A stretch of DNA of 64,000 nt from Sphingobacteriaceae bacterium (GCA_947463785.1 CANHRG010000003.1:62001-126000); one strand, 5' to 3'; shown: positions 1-9,066, counted from the stretch's first letter. Translations and numbers: made by a program. The notes: generated by a model not told the origin, from the sequence alone.

Positions 1-1744
1 CCGATGTAAGACCCTCACCTGCCCTTAACCCTATTAAGGTATTTCTAATTGCACCAGTGGCTGATATACCGGCTCTATAACCAAGCGTAGTTTCTCCTCG
101 TTGATCGTTAGATATTCTACCGGCTTTTTCATTATTTATACGAAAGTTTAGGGGTCTGTCATCTCGAGTACCCAAGTAATTCACACCATCTTCTGTTCCT
201 GAGTTACCTTGTAAAGCCCAGCCCATACCATTGAAAGACTGAAGAAACGGTTTCCCGTTAATATCTGTAGTATAAATTGAGCCTGGAGGCCCATCGGCCA
301 TTTTGTTGAGTGTAATCGCTCCATCACTTACTGTAACTACACCCCCATTGGTTATAGTGGCATCTCCACTCATCGCTACATCACCCGGAAAATTTGCTGG
401 GTTACCCACAAAAATGTGTCCGTCTGTTAGCGTAGGATTCGAATTAACTGCTGCACAATCTAAAGTATTGAACATACCGTCACCATTTGTATCTTCTCCA
501 GGATCATTGATACCATTCATATTTGTATCCCAGCAATTGATACCATTTGGTCCGATTGGTCCTATAGGACCGGCCGGGCCACTCTTACCTTGTGGTCCTA
601 CTACTACACCCGCATTAATGCTTGTCTCATTAGATAAAAAAACGATTAACTCGCCAGTATCTTCAGTAATTTTAGTATTTAATACACTTACACCTTTAAG
701 CGAGTTGAGAAAATCCTCAACGGTTTTATTCTCATTTATAGGATCTTTTTGCCATATTTCAAATGCAGATAATCCTTCCAGTCCCATGGCACCAGGTGCT
801 CCAGCTGGTCCAGCCGGTCCAGCCGGTCCAGTAACTTTTCCTACATTGCTCGTTGTGTTGTCACTAAACGCAATGACTAGATTTCCAGCCGCATCTAATT
901 GTGTACCCGTTATGGAGCGACCATCTACACCTTGCAATCCTTGAACTCCTGCCGGACCGATTACCTGACCAACATTAGTAGTAGTATTATCGCTAAAAGT
1001 CAGCACAAGATTTCCCGCTGCATCAAGCTGTGCACCTGTAACTGATCGACCATCTGCTCCTTGCAATCCTTGAACTCCTGCCGGACCGATTACCTGACCT
1101 ACATTAGTAGTTGTATTATCGCTAAAAGTCAGCACAAGATTTCCCGCTGCATCGAGCTGCGCACCTGTAACTGATCGACCATCTGCTCCTGTTAAACCAT
1201 CTACATATTCTTGTAAAGTTTTACCAGCGTTTCCGGGCAATTGTTGCCAGATCTCAAATGCGGATAATCCATTCGCTCCTGCAGGGCCAGCAGGACCAGT
1301 AGGTCCAATAGGTCCATTCTCGGCATACTTTGCATACAAAGAATAAGGCACACTTAACAACTGAGTTAAACCGGCATTCATGTAAGTATAGCCTCCCTCA
1401 GGATCAACCTCAACTTTTAAAAACTTAGGGCTAATACCCCAAGGTATAGTGCTAAAATTACCCTTGGTGTCTAAGGCACCGGGGCTGCCAATAGCCACCG
1501 TATACAAACCCACTGCATTTGTTTTAACCGATCTGACCTCATTATAATGTACTAAGCCATTTGCTCCTTGATCCTGTATGGAGAGCCGTAACGTTATTTG
1601 TTGATTTACAATTGGATTACCCTTACTATCTCTCAGTGCACCTTGGTAATTAATTTGTTGCGGAACTTGTGCGAAAAGTTGCTGTACTTGGCAAATCAGA
1701 AAAACCAGCAGCAGTATTCTGAAAGGTTTGTTTAATAATTTCAT
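1..1744 (-). CDS. Secreted collagen-like repeat protein with tail-fibre-type domain (partial, 3' end missing)
   Basis: The frame opens at ATG 1744-1742 and stays open to base 1, so the C-terminus lies outside the window. An N-terminal signal peptide (hydrophobic core LLLVFLIC, likely cut after LFA) is followed by a beta-rich domain starting near QINYQG, common at the N-terminus of Bacteroidota surface proteins. Gly-X-Y tracts (GPIGPTGPAGPAG and similar) alternate with a LSAFEIWQ unit (twice) and with three 43-residue repeats containing DGRSVTGAQLDAAG. The last visible part (NYLGTRDDRPLNFRINNEKAG, then LGYRAG) resembles the segment before the S74/endosialidase-type chaperone of tail-fibre-like surface proteins. 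I infer an exported, probably trimeric fibrous adhesin. The function is not known, and the C-terminal domain cannot be checked here. Confidence 0.8.
   Translation of the reverse strand, partial: MKLLNKPFRILLLVFLICQVQQLFAQVPQQINYQGALRDSKGNPIVNQQITLRLSIQDQGANGLVHYNEVRSVKTNAVGLYTVAIGSPGALDTKGNFSTIPWGISPKFLKVEVDPEGGYTYMNAGLTQLLSVPYSLYAKYAENGPIGPTGPAGPAGANGLSAFEIWQQLPGNAGKTLQEYVDGLTGADGRSVTGAQLDAAGNLVLTFSDNTTTNVGQVIGPAGVQGLQGADGRSVTGAQLDAAGNLVLTFSDNTTTNVGQVIGPAGVQGLQGVDGRSITGTQLDAAGNLVIAFSDNTTSNVGKVTGPAGPAGPAGAPGAMGLEGLSAFEIWQKDPINENKTVEDFLNSLKGVSVLNTKITEDTGELIVFLSNETSINAGVVVGPQGKSGPAGPIGPIGPNGINCWDTNMNGINDPGEDTNGDGMFNTLDCAAVNSNPTLTDGHIFVGNPANFPGDVAMSGDATITNGGVVTVSDGAITLNKMADGPPGSIYTTDINGKPFLQSFNGMGWALQGNSGTEDGVNYLGTRDDRPLNFRINNEKAGRISNDQRGETTLGYRAGISATGAIRNTLIGLRAGEGLTS
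822..1208 (-). repeat. Three tandem 129-bp coding repeats in the collagen-like gene
   Basis: Three in-frame units of 129 bp (43 codons) lie head to tail. The two copies at about 951-1208 are nearly identical in DNA, while the copy at about 822-950 has diverged (GRSITGTQLD instead of GRSVTGAQLD). The matching phrases begin at 931 and 1060, exactly 129 bp apart. Each unit encodes a short Gly-X-Y run (GPAGVQGLQG) and a small beta segment ending in TTTNVGQVI. Near-identity suggests recent duplication or gene conversion. Confidence 0.85.
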
Positions 1745-2137
1745 AGGTTGATGATTAGTAGGTTGACAATTAATTTTCTAATCTTTAATTTTAACCATAA
1801 CACAAAAATCTTAATTATTGCTTTGTAAATAAGTTATTATATGACCAAGTGCAGAAATCAAGTGATGAATGGCAAGTTTTAAAAGACAATTGGAGTAGAA
1901 TTTTTTTAGGAGAATCCTAAAAAATTAATCAATTAAACAAAAATTTTATTTTTTAACTATAATTTAAATGACAAAGTGTAGAAATTGGCTAAAATTTAAT
2001 TTAAGCTTTTCAGAGATCCGTTTTTTGCACTATATTTACCTTCGCTAGTAAAAAAAGAAATGGCGAAATACCTCTAAACTTTCTCTTCCCCAACTCAAAC
2101 ATCAGGTTCACGAAGTTTAATCGCCAATACCATAACT
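1745..2137. other. 393-bp intergenic region between divergent genes, with direct repeat and palindrome
   Basis: This A+T-rich gap separates the collagen-like gene (-) from DUF4290-murA (+) and must hold both promoters. It contains a 17-bp imperfect direct repeat, TGACmAAGTGyAGAAAT, at 1842-1858 and 1969-1985 (127 bp apart). It also contains a perfect 10-bp inverted repeat, TTTTTTAGGA-gaa-TCCTAAAAAA, at 1902-1924. No open frame or RNA gene is recognisable. A weak -7-like element (TATATTTA) sits at 2031-2038, about 100 bp before the DUF4290 start. Confidence 0.5.
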
Positions 2138-2788
2138 ATGACATTTGACTATAACAGTACCCGGAATAAGCTAATTCTTTCTGAATATGGCCGTAATGTG
2201 CAAAACATGGTCAGTTACATTTGCGACCTACCCAGCAAAGAGGAACGTAATAAATATGCTCAAGTGGTGATTGATTTGATGGGTTTTCTAAATCCTCATT
2301 TGCGTGATGTGGCCGATTTTAAGCATAAATTATGGGATCACCTGCACATTATCTCTGATTTCAAAATTGATGTAGATTCTCCTTACCCGAAACCATCTCC
2401 TGATGCCATCCATTACAAACCCAAACCTTTGGAATACCCAAATCAGCGTATTCGGTACAAGCATTATGGCAAAACAGTAGAGATCATGATAAACCGGGCT
2501 AAGGAAATTCAAGAGCCTGAACGGAAACAACAAATGGTAGAGGCTATTGCCAATTTCATGAAGATGGCCTATGTAACATGGAATAAAGATCATGTGCCTG
2601 ATGAAACCATTATCAAAGATTTACGTGAACTCTCTAATGGAGAATTGGAACTAAGCGAAAATGTGAGTCTGCACAAAGTAGAATACCGTCCAAACATCCC
2701 GACAAAATCTAAAAATCAACACAAAGGTCGCTCCGGAGGCAAAAACTCAGGTGGAAATCGACCAAAAAATAACGGAAAACGCTATTAA
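2138..2788 (+). CDS. DUF4290 domain-containing protein
   Basis: A 216-residue soluble protein that I recognise as DUF4290, a family I know only from Bacteroidota, where it typically precedes murA, as here. The body (about 1-185) is mostly helical, with a conserved start TFDYNSTRNKLILSEYGRN and a motif MVEAIANFMKMAYVTWNKD near 133-151. The last 25 or so residues are low-complexity, rich in Lys, Gly and Asn, and strongly basic, as in nucleic-acid-binding tails. There is no signal peptide or membrane segment. murA begins 38 bp downstream on the same strand, so the two are probably co-transcribed. The molecular function is unknown; a link to peptidoglycan precursor synthesis rests on synteny only. 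Confidence 0.85.
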   Translation: MTFDYNSTRNKLILSEYGRNVQNMVSYICDLPSKEERNKYAQVVIDLMGFLNPHLRDVADFKHKLWDHLHIISDFKIDVDSPYPKPSPDAIHYKPKPLEYPNQRIRYKHYGKTVEIMINRAKEIQEPERKQQMVEAIANFMKMAYVTWNKDHVPDETIIKDLRELSNGELELSENVSLHKVEYRPNIPTKSKNQHKGRSGGKNSGGNRPKNNGKRY

Positions 2789-2826
2789 TTACCAACAAAC
2801 CTTAACACACCCATTCCTAAATCGAT

Positions 2827-4152
2827 ATGAACGCTTTTGAAATTATTGGCGGTAAAGCCCTAAAAGGTGAAATTATTCCTCAAGGCGCAAAAAACGAAGC
2901 CTTACAAATCATATCAGCGGTTTTACTTACTGCAGAAAAAATGACCATCAGCAACATTCCTGATATCAAGGACGTGAATAAACTGATTGAGCTTCTGGGC
3001 GATTTGGGCGTAAAAATTGAACGCATCAATAAGGATACCTATACTTTCGAGGCCAAAAACATCGATTTGGATTTTTTCCAGTCTGCTACATTTAAAGCTA
3101 AAGGGGGAAGCTTAAGAGGATCGATAATGATTGTTGGTCCACTTTTAGCCCGCTTTGGAAAAGCAGCTATCCCTAAACCCGGGGGCGATAAAATTGGACG
3201 TAGACGTTTAGACACCCACTTCCTAGGATTCGAAAAACTGGGTGCTAAATTTGTTTACGATGCTAAAACAAACTTCTTTACGGTTGATGCCAGCAATTTA
3301 AAGGGCACTTATATTCTTTTAGATGAAGCTTCAGTAACCGGAACGGCTAACGTGGTGATGGCTGCTGTTTTAGCAAAAGGAATCACCACCATTTACAATG
3401 CCGCTTGTGAGCCTTACCTACAACAACTTTGTAAAATGCTAAATCGCATGGGGGCTAAAATCTCAGGTATTGGTTCTAATTTGTTGACCATTGAGGGCGT
3501 AAGTAGTTTGGGTGGAACAGAACACCGCATGCTACCTGACATGATTGAGATTGGTTCGTTTATTGGATTAGCGGCCATGACCGGATCTGAAATCACGATC
3601 AAAGATGTTCAGTATAAAGAACTTGGTATCATCCCTGATATTTTCCGTCGTTTGGGTATCCAAATGGAATTGCGTGGCGATGATTTATTTATTCCTGCTC
3701 AAAAACATTACGAAATAGACACATTTATCGATGGCTCAATCATGACGATTGCCGATGCGCCATGGCCAGGCTTTACTCCCGATTTATTGAGTATTGTGTT
3801 GGTGGTAGCTACACAAGCTAAAGGAACGGTTTTGATTCACCAGAAAATGTTCGAAAGCCGTTTATTCTTTGTGGATAAATTGATTGACATGGGCGCTCAA
3901 ATCATTTTGTGCGATCCGCACCGTGCAACCGTAATCGGTTTAGACCGTAAAGTGAAACTACGCGGTATTGAAATGACTTCACCGGATATTCGAGCAGGGG
4001 TTTCTTTGCTCATTGCGGCTTTATCTGCCGAGGGCAAATCGACCATTTACAATATTGAACAGATTGAGCGTGGTTACCAAAATATCGACGAACGTTTAAA
4101 AGCTTTAGGAGCTAATATTACACGTGTGGATGGCAATGCGCCGAGTCACTAG
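2827..4152 (+). CDS. murA: UDP-N-acetylglucosamine 1-carboxyvinyltransferase (MurA), Asp variant at the fosfomycin site
   Basis: Transfers enolpyruvate from PEP to UDP-GlcNAc, the first committed cytoplasmic step of peptidoglycan synthesis. The 441 residues are slightly longer than E. coli MurA (419). The substrate-binding Lys22-Asn23 pair (GAKNEAL) is present, as is the PGFTPD loop carrying the catalytic Asp (Asp305 in E. coli). The loop that holds Cys115 in E. coli (PGGCAIG) reads PGGDKIG here, putting Asp at residue 121 (codon 3187-3189). Cys-to-Asp MurA enzymes are active but not alkylated by fosfomycin. It follows DUF4290 in a two-gene unit and converges on the PLP enzyme gene 15 bp beyond its stop, with no clear terminator between them. 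Confidence 0.97.
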   Translation: MNAFEIIGGKALKGEIIPQGAKNEALQIISAVLLTAEKMTISNIPDIKDVNKLIELLGDLGVKIERINKDTYTFEAKNIDLDFFQSATFKAKGGSLRGSIMIVGPLLARFGKAAIPKPGGDKIGRRRLDTHFLGFEKLGAKFVYDAKTNFFTVDASNLKGTYILLDEASVTGTANVVMAAVLAKGITTIYNAACEPYLQQLCKMLNRMGAKISGIGSNLLTIEGVSSLGGTEHRMLPDMIEIGSFIGLAAMTGSEITIKDVQYKELGIIPDIFRRLGIQMELRGDDLFIPAQKHYEIDTFIDGSIMTIADAPWPGFTPDLLSIVLVVATQAKGTVLIHQKMFESRLFFVDKLIDMGAQIILCDPHRATVIGLDRKVKLRGIEMTSPDIRAGVSLLIAALSAEGKSTIYNIEQIERGYQNIDERLKALGANITRVDGNAPSH

Positions 4153-4167
4153 TATTTTGCTGCAGTT

Positions 4168-5145
4168 TTACTTCAGGTAATCCATTTCACGCAACCAATC
4201 GTCGTTGTACATTTTACCCAGGTAACGGGTTCCATGATCGTGGAAAATGATGACCACCACGTCGTCTTTTTTTAGCTGATCCTTCATCTGCAACAAGCCT
4301 GCTACAGCAGATCCTGCAGAATTACCAGCAAAAATGCCTTCTTTACGGGCAATCTCCCGGGTCATTAGAGCGGCGTCTTTATCGCTTACTTTTTCGAAAT
4401 GGTCGATAACTGAAAAATCTACGTTCTCGGGCAAAAAATCTTCACCAATACCTTCGGTAACGTAGGGATAGATCTCGTTTTTATCAAAAATGCCGGTTTC
4501 CTTGTATTTTTTGAATACCGAACCGTAGGTATCGATACCCCATACTTTAATGTTTGAATTTTTTTCTTTCAAGTATTTACCGGTTCCGGAGATAGTACCT
4601 CCTGTGCCGACTCCAACCACCAAATGGGTGATTTTACCTTCGGTTTGCTCCCAAATTTCAGGACCAGTTTGCTCGTAATGAGCCTGACTATTGGATAAAT
4701 TGTCGTATTGATTGGGTTTCCAAGAATTGGGTACCTCTCGCTCCAAGCGACTAGAAACCGAATAGTAAGATCGTGGATCTTCAGGATCAACATTGGTTGG
4801 ACAAACAATTACCTCGGCTCCAAATGCACGCAAAGCATCTACTTTTTCTTTCGACTGTTTGTCTGTGGTAGTAAAAATACATTTATAGCCTTTTACTACA
4901 GCAGCAATTGCTAAGCCCATGCCTGTATTTCCAGAAGTTCCTTCAATGATAGTTCCTCCGGGTTTTAAAAGGCCCTTCTTTTCTGCATCTTCAATCATTT
5001 TCAAGGCCATTCGGTCTTTGATTGAATTACCTGGATTGGTAGTTTCAATTTTGGCCAACACCGTAGCGGGAATATCTTTAGTGATTTGATTAAGTTGTAC
5101 CAGCGGTGTATTGCCAATGGTTTCCAGAATGTTTTTATACCACAT
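4168..5145 (-). CDS. Cysteine synthase / cystathionine beta-synthase family PLP enzyme
   Basis: A 325-residue fold-type II PLP enzyme. Lys43 in PGNSIKDRM is the predicted PLP Schiff-base lysine. EGTSGNTGMGLA (about 68-79) is the substrate carboxylate loop and GVGTGGTISGTG binds the PLP phosphate. The central stretch (TDKQSKEKVDALRAFGAEV, then NQYDNLSN and EGIGEDF) resembles the catalytic core of cystathionine beta-synthase more than CysK, but the C-terminal Bateman (CBS) domains are absent. It could therefore make cystathionine or cysteine; the sequence does not settle which. It lies 25 bp after the acyltransferase gene on the same strand and may be the last gene of an amn-acyltransferase unit. 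Confidence 0.88.
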   Translation of the reverse strand: MWYKNILETIGNTPLVQLNQITKDIPATVLAKIETTNPGNSIKDRMALKMIEDAEKKGLLKPGGTIIEGTSGNTGMGLAIAAVVKGYKCIFTTTDKQSKEKVDALRAFGAEVIVCPTNVDPEDPRSYYSVSSRLEREVPNSWKPNQYDNLSNSQAHYEQTGPEIWEQTEGKITHLVVGVGTGGTISGTGKYLKEKNSNIKVWGIDTYGSVFKKYKETGIFDKNEIYPYVTEGIGEDFLPENVDFSVIDHFEKVSDKDAALMTREIARKEGIFAGNSAGSAVAGLLQMKDQLKKDDVVVIIFHDHGTRYLGKMYNDDWLREMDYLK

Positions 5146-5170
5146 AGTAATGTTAGAAGATGATTTAACG

Positions 5171-6235
5171 TTAGCGTCCGCCGGTGATCAAACTGTACAA
5201 TTTTGGACTCACTTTTTGAAGCTTTGCAGCTACAAAAATACCTAATAGGATGCTAAGTAACGGTGCAAAAATATAAACCAGCAGCGAATTTAATTCGCCT
5301 TTACCAAAAAGGGTGAATAAAGCAGGTTTAAAAATCATCAAGACGGGTTCATGGAAGGCATAGATAAAGAATGAAAAGGGTGCCCATTTTAAAATAACAT
5401 CTCTTTTGGAGTAGATCAAACAATCGTAAACACTCCAGATGGCTAGCATCCCCACTAGAATACCCAACTTATGCAAAATAGTCATGTAGATACTGGGAGG
5501 ATAATTGAAATAAATCAATCCCATTTTAGCCCAAATGAGGCAAAACCACATCAATACCAATACGAAGGATTGTTTTGCTGACAGCTGTACTTGCAGCAGC
5601 TCTTGTTTAAAAATTGAAAGATAGGCTCCGAGCGCAAAAAATAACAAAGCCTCATTGGCCACAATAAGCAGATTGAAATTGCTGATCCAAAAACCAGCTA
5701 AAAGCAGCAAAAGCAAAAATTTCAGATTCTTCGCCAACCAAAATAACAACGGAGATAGGAATACTAGAATAACCAAATCTCGGATAAACCATAACTGATA
5801 AGCGATGGGATGAAGAAAAATGGTAGACAAGAGTTTTTCAGCAGAATAACTCGTTACCAGTTCATTGGCAAAGAAAATTCTTGGCGGTGGCAATTGTTGA
5901 AACAAAAAGCAAAGTACTAAGGACCAGAAAGACCAAAAAAAGAAAGGAATTACTAAAGTTTTTACCCTTTTGCGATACTTTTCTTTGAACTCTTCGAGCT
6001 TTCCGCTCGTATTTAAGAAAAAGAGAAAGCCTGAAATGGTAAAAAATAGTGGGACTGCCGTTCGGGCAATACCTTGTGAGATAAATTCCTGAATAAAAAA
6101 ATTATAACTCCGGTCTAAAACGGCCGTTTGACCAGATTTTAGTCTGACTACCTGATTAAAACCGTGCAGAAAAACCACCAAAATCATGGCCATGAACGAT
6201 ACAACTTTCAATTTATCGCTCAGGTACTTATTCAT
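5171..6235 (-). CDS. Acyltransferase family 3 membrane protein
   Basis: A 354-residue polytopic membrane protein with about ten hydrophobic segments. The N-terminus has the layout of acyltransferase family 3 (PF01757, OafA/WecH type): a first membrane helix ending in VVFLHGF, with the conserved His at residue 24, and a following segment with FFTISGFLFF. These proteins move acyl groups, often acetyl or succinyl, across the inner membrane onto sugars of surface polysaccharides. The acceptor here is unknown; no polysaccharide cluster is adjacent. It starts 10 bp after amn on the same strand, so co-transcription is likely, with no obvious functional link. Confidence 0.82.
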   Translation of the reverse strand: MNKYLSDKLKVVSFMAMILVVFLHGFNQVVRLKSGQTAVLDRSYNFFIQEFISQGIARTAVPLFFTISGFLFFLNTSGKLEEFKEKYRKRVKTLVIPFFFWSFWSLVLCFLFQQLPPPRIFFANELVTSYSAEKLLSTIFLHPIAYQLWFIRDLVILVFLSPLLFWLAKNLKFLLLLLLAGFWISNFNLLIVANEALLFFALGAYLSIFKQELLQVQLSAKQSFVLVLMWFCLIWAKMGLIYFNYPPSIYMTILHKLGILVGMLAIWSVYDCLIYSKRDVILKWAPFSFFIYAFHEPVLMIFKPALFTLFGKGELNSLLVYIFAPLLSILLGIFVAAKLQKVSPKLYSLITGGR

Positions 6236-6245
6236 GGTATAGTTT

Positions 6246-7073
6246 CTAGAATTTAAGGTGCTTAACCGTTAAACCATTATTGATTAACTGTTTTAACGAA
6301 TCGATACCTACTTTCAAATGCGATTCTACATAATGCGTAGTCACTTTCGAATCACTTTCGGCAGTTTTTACACCTTCCGGGATCATTGGCTGATCAGAAA
6401 CCAGTAGTAACGCACCCGTAGGAATCTCGTTAGCAAAACCGGTAATAAAAATGGTTGCAGTTTCCATATCCACAGCCATGGCCCGAATTACCTGCAGGTG
6501 TTTTTTGAAATCTTTGTCGTGCTCCCAAACACGGCGGTTGGTTGTATAAACGGTACCGGTCCAGTAATCTAAAGAATGATCACGGATAGTGGTAGAAATC
6601 GCTTTTTGCAAGGCAAATGATGGCAATGCTGGCACTACGGCAGGGAAATAATCGTTTGATGTACCTTCACCCCGAATGGCGGCTATTGGTAAAATCAAAT
6701 CGCCAATTTGGTTTTTCTTCTTCAAGCCACCACACTTACCCAAAAACAAAACCGCCTTCGGATCAATAGCACTTAATAAATCCATCATGGTAGCTGCCAT
6801 AGCACTACCCATACCAAAATTGATCAATGTAATCCCATCGGCAGATACACTTTGCATGGGTTTATCCTGACCCAAAATAGGTGCATCATTATGCCATTTT
6901 GAGAACAATTCAAGGTATTTTGAAAAATTAGTAAGCAGAATATAACCGCTAAAGTCTTCTAGAGGACGACCTGTATAGCGTGGCAACCAGTTTTTAACAA
7001 TCTCTTCCTTATTCTTCAAGCCTTTTTTTACGGGCGTATTGGTTTCGTTCTGTACTTTAGGTTCTTTCTTCAT
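6246..7073 (-). CDS. amn: AMP nucleosidase
   Basis: Hydrolyses AMP to adenine and ribose 5-phosphate. The 275 residues correspond to the catalytic nucleoside-phosphorylase-fold part of E. coli Amn (484 residues); the N-terminal regulatory domain of the enterobacterial enzyme is missing, as in other short bacterial forms. The family signature is visible in INFGMGSAMAATMMDLL, FLGKCGGLK, the nucleobase/ribose region VDMETATIFI (about 203-212) and the catalytic loop VSDQPMIPEG. The first 30 or so residues are polar and Lys-rich and probably disordered. It is preceded by the clpX terminator, so it must have its own promoter in the short space between, or be read through from clpX. Confidence 0.93.
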   Translation of the reverse strand: MKKEPKVQNETNTPVKKGLKNKEEIVKNWLPRYTGRPLEDFSGYILLTNFSKYLELFSKWHNDAPILGQDKPMQSVSADGITLINFGMGSAMAATMMDLLSAIDPKAVLFLGKCGGLKKKNQIGDLILPIAAIRGEGTSNDYFPAVVPALPSFALQKAISTTIRDHSLDYWTGTVYTTNRRVWEHDKDFKKHLQVIRAMAVDMETATIFITGFANEIPTGALLLVSDQPMIPEGVKTAESDSKVTTHYVESHLKVGIDSLKQLINNGLTVKHLKF

Positions 7074-7088
7074 ATGTCTTTATTTTAC

Positions 7089-7116
7089 AAAAAACCCCGA
7101 TAGTTTCGGGGTTTTT
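7089..7116 (-). terminator. Intrinsic terminator after clpX
   Basis: A CCCCGA/TCGGGG stem flanked by A and T runs (aaaaccccga...ttcggggttttt) begins one base after the clpX stop. Read on the minus strand it is a G+C stem with a T tract. It also lies just upstream of amn, separating the tig-clpP-clpX unit from the next gene. Confidence 0.85.
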
Positions 7117-8355
7117 CTATGCAACTTTTAGTTTCTTTAGGTCTGATTTTTCAAATTTCTCCTGGGCATAATCCAGCGTGATGAACAAGTCTTTTGTAGG
7201 TTGTCCAGATGGAACTTCAAACATGGCATCCATCATGATGGCTTCGCAAATGGATCGGAGTCCTCGAGCGCCCAATTTGAATTCCATCGCTTTATCCACC
7301 ACAAAATCCAATACCTCTGGCGCAAAATCCAACTTTATTCCTTCGTACTCAAACAATTTTTGGTATTGTTTAATTAGCGAGTTTTTAGGCTCACTCAAAA
7401 TGCTTCTCAAGGTCGCTCTATCCAATGGATTGAGGTGCGTAATAATAGGCAAACGACCAATTAATTCCGGAATTAAACCGAATGACTTGAGGTCTTGTGG
7501 GGTAATGTATTTGTACAGGTTTTTCAGGTCGATTTCAATTTCGTCCTTATTCACCTTATAGCCCACGGTTTGCGTACGCAAACGATTGGCAATTTTTTTC
7601 TCAATGCCGTCAAATGCTCCACCACAAATGAACAAGATATTTTGGGTATTCACCGGAATCATTTTTTGATCTGGATGCTTACGACCTCCCTGTGGCGGAA
7701 CGTTAACAATGGTACCCTCCAATATTTTTAACAAAGCTTGCTGCACACCCTCTCCAGAAACATCACGAGTGATGGATGGGTTATCGCTTTTGCGAGCAAT
7801 TTTATCTACCTCATCAATGTAAACGATACCCCTTTCTGCGGCTGTAACGTCGTAATCTGCGGCTTGCAATAAGCGAGTTAAAATACTTTCTACGTCTTCA
7901 CCCACATAGCCGGCTTCGGTTAAAACCGTAGCATCGCTAATACAGAAAGGCACATTGAGCACTTTGGCAATGGTTTTGGCCAATAAGGTTTTACCTGTAC
8001 CAGTTTCTCCAACCATGATGATGTTTGATTTTTCAATCTCGACCTCATCTTTACCTACTTTTTGGTTAAGTCGTTTGTAGTGGTTGTATACCGCTACTGA
8101 AAGTACTTTTTTAGCTTGATCCTGACCAATGATGTATTGATCAAGGTGGTTTTTGATTTCGATAGGTTTAAGCAAATTCACCGCAGATTGCTCTGATTTA
8201 CTCTTGCGTGAGTTCAGTTCTTCTGCCACAATCTGACCGGCTTGAGATACACATTTGTCGCAAATGTGCGCATCCAAGCCCGCAATCAGCATCAGGGTAT
8301 CCTGCTTACCAGATCCGCAGAAAGAGCATTTAATATCTTTGGTGTTTTTACTCAT
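7117..8355 (-). CDS. clpX: ATP-dependent Clp protease ATP-binding subunit ClpX
   Basis: AAA+ unfoldase that delivers substrates to ClpP. The 412 residues begin with the ClpX zinc-binding domain (Cys10, Cys13, Cys32, Cys35). Walker A is GETGTGKT (116-123), Walker B is IVYIDEVDK near 178, the RKH pore loop is GGRKHPDQ near 223 and sensor 2 is LGARGLRS. The ClpP-docking loop, IGF in most bacteria, reads VGY at 264-266 in the context [10 protein letters not shown]. The gene begins 1 bp after the clpP stop, so the protease and its unfoldase are almost certainly translated from one message. A terminator follows immediately. Confidence 0.97.
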   Translation of the reverse strand: MSKNTKDIKCSFCGSGKQDTLMLIAGLDAHICDKCVSQAGQIVAEELNSRKSKSEQSAVNLLKPIEIKNHLDQYIIGQDQAKKVLSVAVYNHYKRLNQKVGKDEVEIEKSNIIMVGETGTGKTLLAKTIAKVLNVPFCISDATVLTEAGYVGEDVESILTRLLQAADYDVTAAERGIVYIDEVDKIARKSDNPSITRDVSGEGVQQALLKILEGTIVNVPPQGGRKHPDQKMIPVNTQNILFICGGAFDGIEKKIANRLRTQTVGYKVNKDEIEIDLKNLYKYITPQDLKSFGLIPELIGRLPIITHLNPLDRATLRSILSEPKNSLIKQYQKLFEYEGIKLDFAPEVLDFVVDKAMEFKLGARGLRSICEAIMMDAMFEVPSGQPTKDLFITLDYAQEKFEKSDLKKLKVA

Positions 8356-8356
8356 T

Positions 8357-9055
8357 TTATTTGGCAGCTGTAGCGCCTAATACCTCGTCAATCATTCCAA
8401 AATCCTTGGCTTCTTGCGCAATCATCCAGTAATCACGATCGGAAGCTGTATGTACTTTTTCGTACTCAGCACCTGAATGCTTAGCGATGATTTCGTACAA
8501 TTCTTTTTTCAATTTCAAGATCTCACGAGCGGTGATTTCAATATCAGATGCCTGACCTTGAACCCCGCCAAGTGGCTGGTGAATCATCACTCTGGAGTGT
8601 TGCAAAGCAGCACGCTTACCTGAAGCTCCGGCACAAAGCAATACAGCTGCCATAGATGCGGCCATACCGGTACAAATGGTAGCCACATCGGGGCTGATGT
8701 ACTGCATGGTATCGTAAATGCCTAAGCCAGCATATACTGATCCACCAGGTGAGTTGATATAAATTTGAATATCGCGTTTAGCATCAGCAGACTGTAAAAA
8801 CAGCAACTGCGCCTGAATAATGTTGGCAATATTATCGTAAATGGCATCGCCTAAGAAAATGATACGATCCATCATTAAACGAGAAAAAACGTCCATTTGG
8901 GCCACATTCAGATGACGCTCCTCGATGATGTAAGGAGTCATAGACATCGGGATAGCGCTCTGCTCTACCCGGGCAATGAAGCCGTCTACGTGCTGACTAC
9001 CAATGCGGTGGTGTTTAACGGCGTACTTGCGAAATTCGTTTTTATCGATGCTCAT
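8357..9055 (-). CDS. clpP: ATP-dependent Clp protease proteolytic subunit ClpP
   Basis: Self-compartmentalising serine protease that partners ClpX. The catalytic triad is visible as Ser134 (GMAASMAA), His159 (RVMIHQP) and Asp208 (SDRDYWM), with spacing identical to E. coli Ser97-His122-Asp171. At 232 residues it is about 25 longer than E. coli ClpP; the extra length is an N-terminal segment (about residues 1-37) that is likely a propeptide or extended axial region. It lies 11 bp after tig and 1 bp before clpX, giving the tig-clpP-clpX order also known in other bacteria. Confidence 0.97.
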   Translation of the reverse strand: MSIDKNEFRKYAVKHHRIGSQHVDGFIARVEQSAIPMSMTPYIIEERHLNVAQMDVFSRLMMDRIIFLGDAIYDNIANIIQAQLLFLQSADAKRDIQIYINSPGGSVYAGLGIYDTMQYISPDVATICTGMAASMAAVLLCAGASGKRAALQHSRVMIHQPLGGVQGQASDIEITAREILKLKKELYEIIAKHSGAEYEKVHTASDRDYWMIAQEAKDFGMIDEVLGATAAK

Positions 9056-9066
9056 TTGCTGATAAT

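Noticed and set aside
303-944. Plus-strand frame rich in Pro and Gly
   Set aside because: It is the antisense of the collagen-like repeat gene; the Gly-X-Y coding on the minus strand explains it.
822-1208. CRISPR-like spaced repeats
   Set aside because: The units are 129 bp, contiguous, in frame and encode protein repeats; there are no unique spacers and no cas genes.
1-1744. Phage tail fibre or prophage fragment
   Set aside because: The collagen-like protein has a signal peptide and no neighbouring phage genes; tail-fibre-like domains are common in Bacteroidota surface proteins.
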